A stretch of 64,000 nucleotides of DNA from Anoplopoma fimbria (Eukaryota > Chordata > Actinopteri > Perciformes > Anoplopomatidae), in assembly GCF_027596085.1 (NCBI RefSeq), contig NC_072472.1, positions 11,186,219-11,250,218 of the forward strand, written 5' to 3'. The position numbers were made by a program, and so were the translations under genes. Below, piece after piece: positions 1 through 63,109 of the stretch (the stretch's first letter is position 1; every line of letters starts with the position of its first letter). Below the pieces are notes generated by a model, which saw only the letters and a program-made list of their open reading frames with translations, ran no database searches and was not told the origin of the DNA.

Positions 1-240
1 TAAAAAGAAACAACATTGGTTGATATCCGTTTAGGCACTGCACTTGTATTTCTACTATTCTAGATGTAAGGGAATGCTTAATTTCAATGTCGGACAATAC
101 TCTCTGTACTGTTGATATTCCTTTGGATGAGAGCACCTTTGTTATTGAAAATTATTTGAAGAAAAAAGTAAAAAAGTACTTTACCATGCAAACACAGAGC
201 TGTCTGGCTCCTCCTGTTTCTTCTCATGTTGTTGACTCAC

Positions 241-46228
<45,988 letters not shown>

Positions 46229-47597
46229 TTTCCCAAGGCATTAAAAGCAAAACCTTCAGAAAATGAAAAAATGTTTGTCCCTCAGTTTTGTAACTCCTGG
46301 TGCCAGTTTGCCCACCACGTAAGGCAGGACAATATTGGTCAAGGTTTCCGAAGGGCAATGTGGGTCCTGTGCCTCTCTCTGGCTGTGGTATGAGGCAGAG
46401 GGATTGACTGTTCACTCCTGATCTTTACAGCATCATAAAGAGGTGGAGCAAGCTGTCAAAGCTGACACAGTGATTCAAATGTTCCTCTTATGGTATACAG
46501 ACCATTGTTTCGCACTGTTGTTGCATTATAAATAAAGCAAGACATTCAATTTAAGTCAGATCTCTTATAATGCCAAAAACAATTGAAAAACTTGTTTCAA
46601 AAAAGGGTCAATTGTATTAACAGACTAAATTGACAGTGTTTGTGAAACTTCAACCCTCAAGAGTAGGACATGTATCATCTGCACCCTATTTGATTTGAGT
46701 CTTTTCATGAATTATCAATTCACGAATTTGGTACAAATTGGAAGTATATACTTAAAATGCACTATAAAAATGTATAAAATATATAAATACATAAATTGAT
46801 AAATTAAGATTATGATGAATTAGCTTATATAACTTTTGTTCAAAGACAAAGGTTTATTTTCATTATCTATTGTATTGATCGCAAATCTAGTACTATACAT
46901 ATAAATGATATATTTAATCTATTATTGATGTTTACATTTCACTTGATGTTCGCCATTCTTCGCGTTACAATCCCTGGGAACTGCACCTGTTTCCTGCTCC
47001 TTTCTATTTAGAGTATATAGGACAGGTGAAAAGTAGTTAAAAACAGGTGGAGACATATTTTAAAAAAAACAAGCAGAACATACATTTCTATTTAAATAAA
47101 GGCTTTTATCCGGTCCAAAGTTATCAATATTATCATAATAAATACAGAGAACATTTTGTGAATTAAGTTATTAGGTCAATTTTACAGTTTTGGAATGCAA
47201 AGTATATGACTTGCATACTCTTACATATGTATGTCCTGTGGAGGGCAGCAACACGAGCAGCGCCCCATGTGTGTTTTCCAATTATAGTAGAAGAAGAAAA
47301 AACGGTGCGTCGGTCAAATAGTTCCCCCGTTCATTTCCTAAAACACAAAGCAGTGTCAGGTAAGCGCTATTGGCTGTTTTTAAATCAGCAGTATAAACAA
47401 TAATATATCAAACAGTAATATTAAGTCTCCTTTATTAACCTTATAACTGGCTCTTTTGATAACTTAATGCCGGCTGGTGCTCCACGTTACTGTGCAAAGC
47501 GGCTCATGTGTTGACATTGCTGCATGATCGCTAACGTTGATGTCGTTTGTGGCACTTCTATGTGAAAGGGCTTAAAGCTTGGTGCAGAGGAGAGAGA
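46229..47597. promoter_or_regulatory. Divergent intergenic region between ryr1 and nfrkb
   Basis: The start codons of ryr1 (minus) and nfrkb (plus) are 1.37 kb apart, so both 5' UTRs and core promoters should lie here. Three CAGGTG-type E-boxes occur at 46984-46989, 47023-47028 and 47044-47049, with an A/T-rich MEF2-like stretch (CTATTTAGAG) at 47004-47013. This is what one expects for a myogenic promoter or enhancer of ryr1, and it lies about 760-820 bp upstream of its start codon. No CpG island is obvious. Transcription start sites cannot be placed from sequence alone. Confidence 0.55.
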
Positions 47598-49818
47598 ATG
47601 GATGCCCTCACCCACATGCTCACTGACTCTCTGGATCCAAAAGAAGAAGAAGAAGAAGAAGAAGAAGAAGAAGAAGAAGAAGAAGATGATGGACAAATCA
47701 CAGAGGAATGCATGCTGGGGAACTGTAGGTTAAACCTTCCAGAGGACCTACTTGAGGACGTGAGTAATGTGGCTCCTGCTTCTCTTTCCTGCCTGTTCAC
47801 AGGTATAAGACACAATGCATATTCTACATTCATATTTCTGCTTTTGTTTTTCATTAGCCTGAAATCTTCTTCTCTGTGCTGAGTGCAAACACCTGGAGTG
47901 AAGTACTGTCAGACTCCCAGAGACAGCACCTGCGTCAGTTTTTGCCAGAGTTTCCTGACAACAATGTTGCGGAGCAGGACAGCACCATCAGTGACCTTTT
48001 CAACAACAGAAACTTCAACTTTGGAAATCCCCTTCATCTTGCACAGAAACAATTCAGAGGTGATTTCCTAGCTATCCACTTATTTACCCACCAACACATG
48101 ACTAATCCTGCTGGTGTGTTTTGTTGAACACTTTCTGATCATAATAACTCTCATCATATCAACCCAGATGGTTACTTCAATCCTGAGGTGGTCAAGTACA
48201 GACAATTGTGTGCCAAGTCCCAGAGAAAGAGACAGTTGTACTCCCTTCAGCAGTATTACCACAAGCTTTTGAAGCACATCCTTGTCTCCAGAAAGGTATT
48301 TTTTTGGTAAAAGTTTGAAGTTAAATCCACATGGCGTTTTGCCACTATTCTTAATGTGTCTTATTTTTGTAGGAGCTGCTGGAGTTTGCCGTTCACAGTG
48401 GTCTGGACTTTCCCCCTAAAAGAAAGTTACCGACCAAGACTCAGGCTGAAATGCGGGAGCCAAGGGTGAGAAGACGATTGAGTCGCATATTAAAGGAGGT
48501 CAAAACTGAGTGTGGAGACAGCAATGCTTCATCTGATGATGACGGTCAGTCTGTTTCTTTCATTACCATCGATGCCGATAACGATACCTTTTATTTCAAA
48601 AGCATGTAAAGCTTGTGAACACTATTAAGAGTCTTTTTTTTATAATGCTTCTAGACATATCATTATGGGCTCCAGCACCCCAATCACCTTCCTCTCCGAC
48701 ACCCACTGTCTCGCTCAGAGTTCTTCCAAGCCTCTCCACCCAAGACATGAAGACTACTGGTCAGTGATTTCTGTAATATCAAGATGTTACTCAAATGTTT
48801 AAGCATGCTGAATATGATGTTTAATGTCATTTAATTTCTTCACAGAAGGAATAGAACTAGGGGAGCAGGACTTAAAAGCCATGCTGCATAACCATCGGGA
48901 GAAGAGGAAGCGACAGCCAGTAAGTGTTGTCAGTAGAAAAAAACCCCACAGATATGGTTTAGTCTTGATTTTCACAGTATATAATTAATGAGTGATTTAT
49001 TCAGAATCATCCAGACTTGATGACCTCTGACATCCACCTTGGAGACATACTCTCAAGAGCGAATATCGGTCGGAAGGGGGCTGTGGGTGAGTCAAATAAT
49101 TAAACAGGTGTTGATAAATCTGAAGCAAAATTCTTGGTTTTGTTGATTTTTATGACAAAGAGTTGACATGTTTCTTTCCTTTTCTATCGCAGCATTTTTT
49201 GATCTGTCTCTGCCTAAGAAGAAGATCAAAGATGAGAGGAGGAAGAAGAAAATGAGGACAATAAAAGTGGAATCTGAGGAGCCCTGTGAAATTCTTGCAC
49301 CCTCAGACACCCCATCAGCTCCAACGGCCAGCATCATCAACTCCCTGCCAGACAACCCGTCTACTCCACTGGCCAACATCAAGGAAGAGTGAGTTTACGG
49401 CTACGCTAATATTTACACAATTGTGTGTGACATGTGTCCTGTTATTAAAAACTACTCATTATTTTTGAAGGATTGTGGAGGAGTGTCAGAGCAGCCCGGC
49501 TCCAGTTGAGGAAATAGCTATCAGTTTCTTCAGCTTGTTGGAGAGCATCTTAAAGGCCGAAAACTTTACCAGCACTTCATTGGTATGCACTCATCGCAGA
49601 CTCTCACATACATGTTATAACAACGGTCACAGTTCTGACTGCGTATTGTGACGCCTACGTTGTGATCTCACAGTTGGAGGATAAAGTTCAAATATGGCAG
49701 TCCTCTCCAGCCAGCTCCCTCAATGTGTGGTTTTCATCCGTCCCATGTTGGTCCGACTTGGTTCTTCAAGCTCTGCAGTTTCTTGCAGGAGAGACTAAAG
49801 GTATGCAGCAGTGGTCAC

Positions 49819-49865
<47 letters not shown>

Positions 49866-50325
49866 TATTTTCCACCCTATGTTACTCATATATGTTATGT
49901 TTGTTAATCAGATGGCATGATGGCACTACCTAGCGGATTTTCTCCATTTGTGGAATTTGCTGATGAATCTCAGCAGTGGAGCTGGATCGGTAAGAGGGAT
50001 TGAAATCACTGATTGATGCAGCGCTTGGTTTTCAGGCTGATTTTTATTCTTGAGGATAAAATTCAAACATTTATTTTAGGCCCCACTCAGGATACAGAGA
50101 AGGATATCAGTGCGCTCTGTCAGTTGTGGCTGGACTCCAAAGACTTGGTTATCAAGGTAGTACAATTGTTATATCACAAATACATTTCACATGCTATGCC
50201 ACCATGTTTATGTTTACTATGTTTGCCACTGTTTTACTTGTGACAGAATGTAAACAGGTTTTTTTTTTGCTTCCACAGACAGAAAATGAGGACATGCTAG
50301 AGATGACTTCTCCGATACCAAGAGT
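47598..50325 (+). CDS. nfrkb: nfrkb exons 1-13: DEUBAD and winged-helix-like domains
   Basis: Exons: 47598-47759, 47858-48059, 48168-48295, 48373-48544, 48655-48759, 48846-48919, 49005-49086, 49193-49388, 49471-49582, 49674-49800, 49912-49989, 50080-50156, 50279-50325. They encode residues 1-520. The DEUBAD domain spans about 46-165 (SANTWSEVLSDSQRQHLRQF then LPEFPDNN, FGNPLHLAQKQFR, NPEVVKYRQL). A lysine-rich nuclear segment lies near 312-335 (DLSLPKKKIKDERRKKKMRT). The winged-helix-like fold lies at about 390-500 (QIWQSSPASSLNVWFSS, LQALQFLAGETK). Residues 16-29 are 14 consecutive glutamates. Confidence 0.94.
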
Positions 50326-53300
50326 GTAAGATTCATGGCATTTCTTTTTCTACCAGAAATTAATTGATTATTGTTTTTATTTATGTTGCTGGTAGACTTT
50401 TTTTTTTATTAATTGAATTTGGTGTATTTTAGATAGCAAATAGTAATTTTTATTTGTAGCCCAACTTTAACATAATAAAGCAGTTTTAGTTCGATACGAT
50501 GGTTGTTGAAGTTAACAGTGTAATATCTCTAACCAAGCAGCTCGACTGATTATGTGGTGCGGCCCAGCACTGGAGATGAGAGACAAGTGTTTCAAATCCA
50601 GGTTTGTTTGTGCTGATGGAATTTTTTTATCTTCTTTACAACATTTTGCCTTTATTTGCCTGGACATTAACTCTCCCATCCAACACACGTTTCATTTGTC
50701 TTTTTAGGAGCAGCAGCGATACAACCAGCCGCATAAAGCCTTCACCTTTAGGATGCACGGCTTTGAATCTGTGGTGGGGCCTGTCAAAGGGGTGTTTGAT
50801 AAGGAGATGTCTCTCAACAAAGCCAGGGAGCACACATTGCTCCGCTCAGACCGACCGCCATATGTGACCATTCTCTCTCTGGGTTAGGCCTTCTGTTTAC
50901 ACTCTCCATTGTCAGGCTGTTGGAAAACCGCACTTTATCGTACGATTCTGACTTCTGCCCTCTCACCTCCGCAGTGCGGGACGCAGCAGCCAGGTTACCA
51001 AATGGAGAGGGAACAAGGGCAGAGATCTGTGAGCTGTTGAAAGACTCTCAGTTCCTTGCTCCAGATGTCACCAGTGCACAGGTAAGATATATATATAATA
51101 TGCAATTTTTTTCTCTGAGTCATTCAGCTATCTCTTGCAGAGTGACTTGTGTGTACCTTACTTTGGCCTGCAGCCTTCAAGTTATTGCCTTCTTTGCCAT
51201 TTAGGTGAACACCGTTGTCAGTGGAGCCTTGGATAGACTTCACTATGAGAAAGACCCCTGTGTGAAGTACGACATCGGCCGCAAGCTCTGGATCTACCTG
51301 CACCGCAGTCGCAGTCAAGAGGAGTTTGGTGAGAAATGATGTGCTTTATGTTTGGGTTTAGCTGTCCATCTTTGTAGTTTGTTCAGTAAGTGCAAAGACC
51401 TTTAATCATGGACTTGTTTGAGTGGAGGCAGCCAATAAGGAGCCATTTGTCTAGTTTGATGATCACACTATTGTCTGAAAATAAAATGTTTGTAATTATC
51501 TTTAACCCTCATAGTGTATGCTCCCAGTCTTCAAAATCACAGTGATATGGAAAAATTCTATTTTTTTTTCCTTTTTTTTTTTTTTTTCTTTCATCCAGAG
51601 AGGATCCACCAGGCTCAAGCTGCTGCTGCAAAAGCAAGAAAAGCCCTGCAGCAAAAACCTAAACCTGCATCTAAGCCTGTGAGTCCACTGCCTCCAAAAA
51701 CGGCAACTGCTCCCAGCGTTACACCTCACACTATTATTTACTGTATGGAAAACACTTTGGAAGTTGTGCTAGAAGTTATTGTTTTTCCTCTTTTTGAAGT
51801 TTCAACTTGTTTTCAGTGTCTGAGAGCAACATGTTTGCTATGAATCTCCTGTTTATGTTTTAGAAGTCCGGAAGTAAAGACGGAGGCGGTAAAACCCCGG
51901 GATGTCTGGACGGAGGACAGGATGTAGTCTCCAATCCCATGTCCCCAACCCCAACAACACCCACCCCAAACACACCCGGAACCCCTAAGTCACCCTTACC
52001 CTGCACAGCCCCCACACCAATAAAGACCGGAGTCCCTGATTCAATCAAAACCAGCACAGGGTCAGTGTGGCAATTTTTTTTTTTAAACTTATTAATATTG
52101 TCAAATACATACACCCATTTTCATGTGTGTGTTTTTAAAATAGAATCCTCTCCTCCTTTTGCCCCTTCTCTCGCTCCTCCAGCGTTCTTCTTGTGTCTCC
52201 TCCCTCGTTGCCCCAGCTGGGAACCATCTTACCCACCAGTCAGGCTTGTCCACCAGTTTCACAGCCAGTCACATCCCAACACACGGCTCGCATAGTGAGT
52301 CACCTGGCGGCAGGCTCCCTCCCTCAGGTCCGGGTTGTTTCTGCTCAGCCTGGTCTGGTTTCTTCAGCAGGAAGTCAGCAGGCCACGCTGGTTCATCAGA
52401 CCCCTCACCAGATCAGGATGCCTGTGTCGATGGCAAACAAGGGCATTACACAGGTAATCAAATAAAGAGCTGTGTTTTTTGTTTTATATTGTTGCAAATT
52501 TATGATTAATTTGTTTGTTTTATTGTGTGTTTCATTAGACAGTGGTTTCTGTGCCTCTGAGGAGTCAGTCTGCCAGTAGTCCAGTCCATGTGTCAACCAC
52601 CCGGTCTGTGTCCACTGTAGCTGTGGCCAAACCTCAAGCCAGATCACCTGGTAGCCTGGTGAACAACCCTGCTTCCCCTGCCATTCTGCAAGGCGTCGCC
52701 GGCACAAGTATCAAACAGGTGAACCAATTTGTGTCAGCTGGGATATTTGGCAAGTAAAGCTATTCACGAACAGTCTTTAACTGCAAGAATGTCTCCAACG
52801 GGCAGGAAGCTGGTTATTGCTCTGATTTAAAATGTGTAGAGGGTGTTGAGCTCTCAAGCTACAAGAAGCTATTTACAGTCAGATATACACTGAATGCCAC
52901 ATTTTCATGGACAATGGGAGCATAAAGCTGAATACTTACAAATGAAAAGAAATCGTCTATCAGTTCACTTTAGTCCAGTATTTGTCCTAAAGGGAGAACT
53001 TTTGCCTTTACTGGTTTCAACAAAAATAATCTGCAGGTTATTTTGCTAACTGAAACATGAAAAAAAATCCATATCCTTAAATATGTAATGTAATTTGCCA
53101 CTTTAATAACCACGAGATGTATCTTTTTTTGTATTCTTTAAAGGTGTCCATCACAGGCCAGCTGGGAATGAAGACTGCCGGTGGAGGAGGAATTCCAATA
53201 ACGGCTACAAACCTGCGCATCCAGGGTAAAGACGTCCTTCGTCTTCCACCGTCCTCCATCACCACAGACGCCAAAGGACAGACGGTGCTGCGGATCACCC

Positions 53301-55574
53301 CGGACATGATGGCAACTCTCGCCAAATCCCCAGTTGCAACCGTCAAACTCTCGCCTGACTTTCTGGGTACCGCCGGCACCGGCAGCAAGAGCATATCCGC
53401 CACTCTCCATGTGACACCACCCCACTCGTCGCCATCCTCTGCGTCCGGCTCTACATCCTGCACAGGGGAAGTGCTGACCTCTAAAGCGGGCTCCGTTGCT
53501 TCCAGCTTGTTGAAGGCCGCAGGAGACACGGCCATACGACTGATGCCCACATTGGCGGTGACCATGGCTGACCAAAAATCAAGGACCTTCACCACCGTAT
53601 CCTCCGCCGACAAGAGTGGAGCCACCATTAGGATAATGCCGGGCCTCGGTGTCATTCCACAGAAACAAGGTCAGACCATCACAGTGACGACCACCACCGG
53701 CAGTAAAACGCTCACGGCCTCTACATGTGCTAATATAGTGACCATGGCTGCCAGTGTTGTGGCTGGAGCCAAGGGGATCACGGTGGCTCCTGGAGTCTCG
53801 TGTTCACCTCTGACTCTAGGGACAGCTACAGCCACTGTGCGACAGGTTCCTGCTACAGTGGTCACGACTCAAACGGTAAGAGAAGTATTCTGTTACTGTT
53901 CATATTTTAGAGAAATTGCGTGAGTATTTTTTTGGTGTAGTTTTGGCTATCATTCTTATTGGATGAGCTATATATCGTTTAATTTAATAACAGCTAATGC
54001 ACACCAGAAATCGAAATATTTTATTTTATTATTTTTTGTACCCACTTGAACAGGGTGTGTAGCTTTAAGGATGCCAGTTTTAGTCAGCCAACCATTTTTA
54101 GGATATCCATGTAATACGTAGAATGGCCTCTAGGTGCCACTGTTTCCCTTTGTTTGTTCATGTGGGAACATTATGTGTAATGAGCTCCTTCAATACCAAG
54201 TGTATGTTATAATATTAAACACACAACTCTTGTATTACTGACAATTTCAACAACATTGTACAATTAATATTTTTTGTATTACAATGATTGACCATTACAT
54301 CATATGATTTAAGTGTAGTATTCTAAGTGGTAATTTGAGTTGCAGTTCGACTCCATGTGTGAACTACAAGCTGTCATATGCAGTTTACGGTTCACACCAG
54401 GCTTATGGACACAATCTGAATTTAGGTCTCTGAATGACAGCTTAATGTTTGAACAGGGATGCTTCCTCAAGATAATGCCTCTGTGATTTGCATAGTTTCA
54501 TCCAGAGTCTGAATCATTAATGAGGAATTCACTAAATGTAGTTAATCAGTTTTGAAAGTCACATGACTCAGGAACAATCCTCTCTTTCTGACACTGCAGG
54601 GGAAGTTACCTACCAGGATAACTGTGCCCCTCTCCGTTCTGAACCAACCGCTGAAGAGCAAAAGTGTTGTGACGACACCAATGGTGAAAGGAAGTCTCAA
54701 CACAAAGTAAGTCATCCACACTGTTTATGATTTATTTATTTATTGGGAGAAAAAAATTCATGTTAAGAACTTTTCCAGACAGAATGACTAATAATTTGAT
54801 TGTAAAGAATTCAAAATGCATTTTTTTTGTAAAGATGGTATTATCTAGTTATTTCAACTCTATATTATATTTTAATGTGCTCTGAGATACATTTTGTTGT
54901 AGTTTAACCTGTGTTTGGCCCCCCTCTTCCGATGACGGCACTTACCTTGTATATTTTGTTTGTACTGAGGCGTAGAGAAGTATTTATTTTGGAGCCTCTT
55001 GAATATTTTTATTTAAAGATGTATTCCATTTTTTTTTTTTTACAGGGTCCTTATCTAAAGCGCTAACTTGGGCTGGTAGATTGACATGTATTTGTCCATT
55101 TCCTCTCTTTTCTGAGCAGTATCAGCAGTCTGGGCAGGAACATCATCCTGACCACGATGCCTGCTGGCACGAAGCTGATCGCAGGGAACAAACCGGTCAG
55201 CTTTGTCACAGCACAGCAGTTCCAGCAGCTTCAGCAGCAAGGACAGGCCACACAGGTTAGCTGCTGACATTCCACTTGTTTTGATGTAGCAAAAAAGAAA
55301 GTATTGTCATGAAGAGGGAATAATGTATTGAGAACACCTGTTTGATCAAAACACATGTACGCTGCTTCATGGTCGACTTAGAGACGCACAGAGAATCTTA
55401 AGGCGTAACTGTCTGTTCTTTCTTCCTCATTAGGTTCGCATCCAGACGGTCCAGGCGCAGCAGCTCCAGCAGCACATTGCAACAGGCTCCCCGAAATCTG
55501 TTTCCACAGTCGTAGTCACAACAGCACCTTCGCCCAAACGTGCCCCCGATCCCCCGCCTGCACCTAAACAGTGA
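47598..55574 (+). CDS. nfrkb: Nuclear factor related to kappa-B-binding protein (INO80G)
   Basis: NFRKB is a metazoan subunit of the INO80 chromatin-remodelling complex; its N-terminal DEUBAD domain holds the deubiquitinase UCHL5 inactive. Twenty-five coding exons join in frame to 1,290 codons and a TGA stop, against about 1,299 residues in human. The start MDALTHMLTDSLDPK matches the human MDSLDHMLTDPL; an in-frame ATG upstream at 47547 lacks conservation and was not chosen. Conserved blocks appear in the human order: EDLLEDPEIFF, AFTFRMHGFESVVGPVKGVF, RLPNGEGTRAEICELLKDSQ, RIQGKDVLRLPPSSITTDAK and GRNIILTTMPAGTKLIAGNK. The gene is divergent to ryr1 and convergent with tmem45b. Confidence 0.96.
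47643..47684 (+). repeat. GAA trinucleotide repeat in nfrkb coding exon 1
   Basis: Fourteen uninterrupted GAA codons, giving poly-glutamate at residues 16-29, followed by GAT GAT. The human protein has no such run at this point. Because the repeat is pure, it is likely polymorphic in length. Confidence 0.97.
49819..49864 (+). repeat. CA microsatellite in nfrkb intron 10
   Basis: About 22 CA units just after the donor of exon 10 (49800). The histidine/threonine open frames across it are artefacts of the repeat. Confidence 0.95.
50541..55574 (+). CDS. nfrkb: nfrkb exons 14-25: conserved core and low-complexity C-terminus
   Basis: Exons: 50541-50601, 50708-50882, 50975-51081, 51205-51328, 51599-51678, 51864-52060, 52183-52453, 52539-52718, 53144-53875, 54600-54706, 55120-55255, 55434-55574. 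They encode residues 521-1290. The core (521-703) is nearly identical to human, including VNTVVSGALDRLHYEKDPCV and IGRKLWIYLHR. After that comes a threonine-, serine-, proline- and glutamine-rich tail. For exon 20 the acceptor at 52181-52182 was chosen over an earlier AATAG at 52139-52143, because it follows a strong pyrimidine tract and yields the conserved GVLLVSPP. The end VSTVVVTTAPSPK matches human. Confidence 0.93.
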
Positions 55575-56342
55575 TCAGATCTAATGAGTCGGCAATGAAC
55601 CGAGGTCCACTGTACAGTATGTATTTGGTACTTTACGTTCTTAAGCTTTTCCCGATCATTTGACTTGTTCCTACTCTCACATGTGTATTGGTAACTTTTG
55701 TTATTACAGCGTGTAACATGCCATTATTTATTTTCCATTTGGATGATACCCCCAAAAAGCTAGAAAAATGTAAGAGGGTGTTGATCTCTGCAAAGATACC
55801 ACTATCACCAATATGTTTAAAAATTGTCATTAATCTCTTTAACTATATTCTCCATATTGTTATAGACGAAATATAAAACAATCTACAGCTCACCAGGCTG
55901 TTTCCATAGAAATTCTGTTTTCTTTCAGTGGTTAACAAACTTTTAAAAGCCCAGTTTCCCTGTTGGTATTTTACCTAAATAGTCTCCGCTTACTGTCAAT
56001 AAGATATTCTCTCTGTCACTACTTCGAATGTTTGATGTAATGCAAAATTAGCAAATGTGAAGCAAGTGGGACTGATTTATTTGAATGTTGTGACTTGCTG
56101 ATTTCTGTTTTAATACATTATTTGTTCTCTTATTCAGTGTTGTATTTTATTTGATAGCAGATCATACACTCGAGCCATGCATTTCAGTTTTTATTGTGTT
56201 GTTATAATACTTAAACAGACCATAATTACAGATGATATTTAAATAGATTGTGTTTCATTGTTTTTGTTTGTGTTTTCTTACCAAACAAATCTAAAATACT
56301 TTGTACAAACAGTAGACTTGGTCCTCAAAGAACAATAAGCAT
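55575..56342. other. Convergent 3' region between nfrkb and tmem45b
   Basis: The nfrkb stop and the tmem45b stop are 768 bp apart, so both 3' UTRs share this space. A TTTATT at 56190-56195 gives AATAAA on the minus strand about 150 nt after the tmem45b stop and is its likely poly(A) signal. I found no perfect AATAAA on the plus strand for nfrkb. Confidence 0.6.
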
Positions 56343-60627
<4,285 letters not shown>

Positions 60628-61760
60628 TTTAGGCCTGAAAACACAAGACAAACAACTTAGTAATAAATGAGATACATTTGATGGTAACAGAATGAATACT
60701 GTTTACCTAAATGCTCTTATTCCGATGAAGAACCTTGAGGTTAAAGTACAACATGCAACATTATTTTATGGTGCTTTCAGCACTTAACACTTAACTTTAT
60801 TACTTTACAAGCAATAAAGTGATAGTTGGTTTTTAAAAAAGTTACTAGGTTTCAAAAAGAGCAGTTACTTTAGTATATTATCAGGGTAGGTTCCGTGGAA
60901 CAAGGCCTTTGATCCAGACGAGAAACGCTCATTTGTTTTGCAAAACTGAAATACAAATCATACAGAGCTGGTGTGGTGAATGAATAGCTTGGCTGTGAAT
61001 GTTTTTTTAAAAGCCCTTAACCAATTTGTTTCTCATTATTGGTCACACTCTACAAAAGTGTTACTGATAAAGTATAAAAAGCTGAGCAATGTTCTTTCAA
61101 TATAGTGTTGCTACTGACCTATTTAAAAATAAGACAGAGTCGTGTAGCAAAGTCACTCTACAGGTGGCAAATTAGGACTCTCGTTTGTGAATTAAAAGGT
61201 CTCATGCAAGAACATTTTAGATTTATTTTTTAAACTTTCTCTTACTTTTTGTTGTGCAATGTAGTTGTGTGTTTCTTGCATAAGGCCAAATGCTTTTGAA
61301 GTTGACTGTGACTTCTTATCTTAAATGTCAGCGTACAGTCCTCACTATATAAAGGTGTGTGGAGGATCCTCAGGTTCAGTTAGACAAGTTTTTCTTGACT
61401 CGCCGTTTGGCTTGATTGTTTTCTTTCCCTTCCCTTTCCACTTAACACAGAAGTAGTGAGCACCAGAGAGACTGAGATAGATGAATTACACTTTAAAAAA
61501 GAACCTTAACTACAAATATCATCTCTACATAGTTTTCTACTCATGAAGAGCATTATGTTGTAAGCTCTTACTGAGCAGTCCTTCTACAGATACTGAATGT
61601 GAAAATGAGCCTTTCTTTTCACACTTATAAGAGATTTTAAAAGACTGTACATACCTTGTTCTCTGCTGCTAATTCCCAAAGGCTTCGAAAGGCTTTGTAA
61701 ATCACAAAATCTTGGTAGCTGTTAGAGTGAGAGCACTCTGTGAGATCAGTGTAAACTGTC
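60628..61760 (-). promoter_or_regulatory. tmem45b 5' UTR, first intron and promoter area
   Basis: An acceptor (TTTTCAG, then GCCTAAA before the ATG) sits 7 nt upstream of the start codon, implying an upstream noncoding exon. A matching donor (AAG|GTATGT) occurs at 61654-61655, so an exon from 61655 to roughly 61760 is plausible. The 1-kb intron between has no recognised content. The exact transcription start is unknown. Confidence 0.5.
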
Positions 61761-62369
61761 CACACCTACTGCCGGCACCTCTTCCCTTTGTTGACATCAT
61801 CACATAGCCCCGCCCATCATTTGCAATAGTTTCTGTCACCAAGGGACATCCTTTTGTGAAACAGATGTGGCATTCAGACGGAAAACAAGACCTGAATTAA
61901 GATCATGTTGTTTATTTGGTATTAAAAGAAGAAAAACAAGTCTAACACGTCTTTATCATCTTATGGTCGAGTATGTTTTTCATGCTGTTGAAATAGGATC
62001 AAATATATTTAGAGCAAAGCAAATTGTGTGCAACTTTATTTTGCCTTTTAATATCTTAAAATAAGTCAGTCTAAAAACAGAAAAGCCAAAATGAGAAGTT
62101 ACCTTTACAGTTGAGTAAATATATAAACTCAGATACAATCTGTGTGCAGAAGGAGAGGCAGCAGTGCCGACCTGTCTAGATGAACTTTGCACCCACTTTT
62201 GATCAATCTTTATTGTTGTCATTTTCATGGTCAAGTGATCATTCCTCAGGTAGAGTTAGTCACCAAAGAGCTACTTTAATTACAAATGTATTTGGTTTTT
62301 TTCTTCATTACAGCTGCAATAGAATTCCAGAAATTAAAAGCTGAGACATTTATCTTGTATATGAGGGGG
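61761..62369. other. Intergenic region between tmem45b and gng8
   Basis: It contains the presumed tmem45b promoter on one side and the gng8 3' UTR on the other. TTTATT at 62209-62214 and at 62035-62040 are AATAAA on the minus strand and could be gng8 poly(A) signals. No other gene is seen. Confidence 0.6.

Positions 62370-63109
<740 letters not shown>

Noticed and set aside
49662..49920. Histidine-threonine repeat proteins over the CA repeat
   Set aside because: Translation of the CA microsatellite in nfrkb intron 10 plus exon 10 in two frames; not a gene.
52144..52182. Earlier acceptor for nfrkb exon 20 at an AATAG
   Set aside because: It also keeps frame, but the later acceptor follows a strong pyrimidine tract and restores the human-like GVLLVSPP start. 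An alternative use cannot be excluded.
53138..53575. Long minus-strand frames opposite nfrkb exon 22
   Set aside because: This exon is GC-rich and stop-poor on both strands. The plus frame is conserved NFRKB, while the minus frames match nothing.
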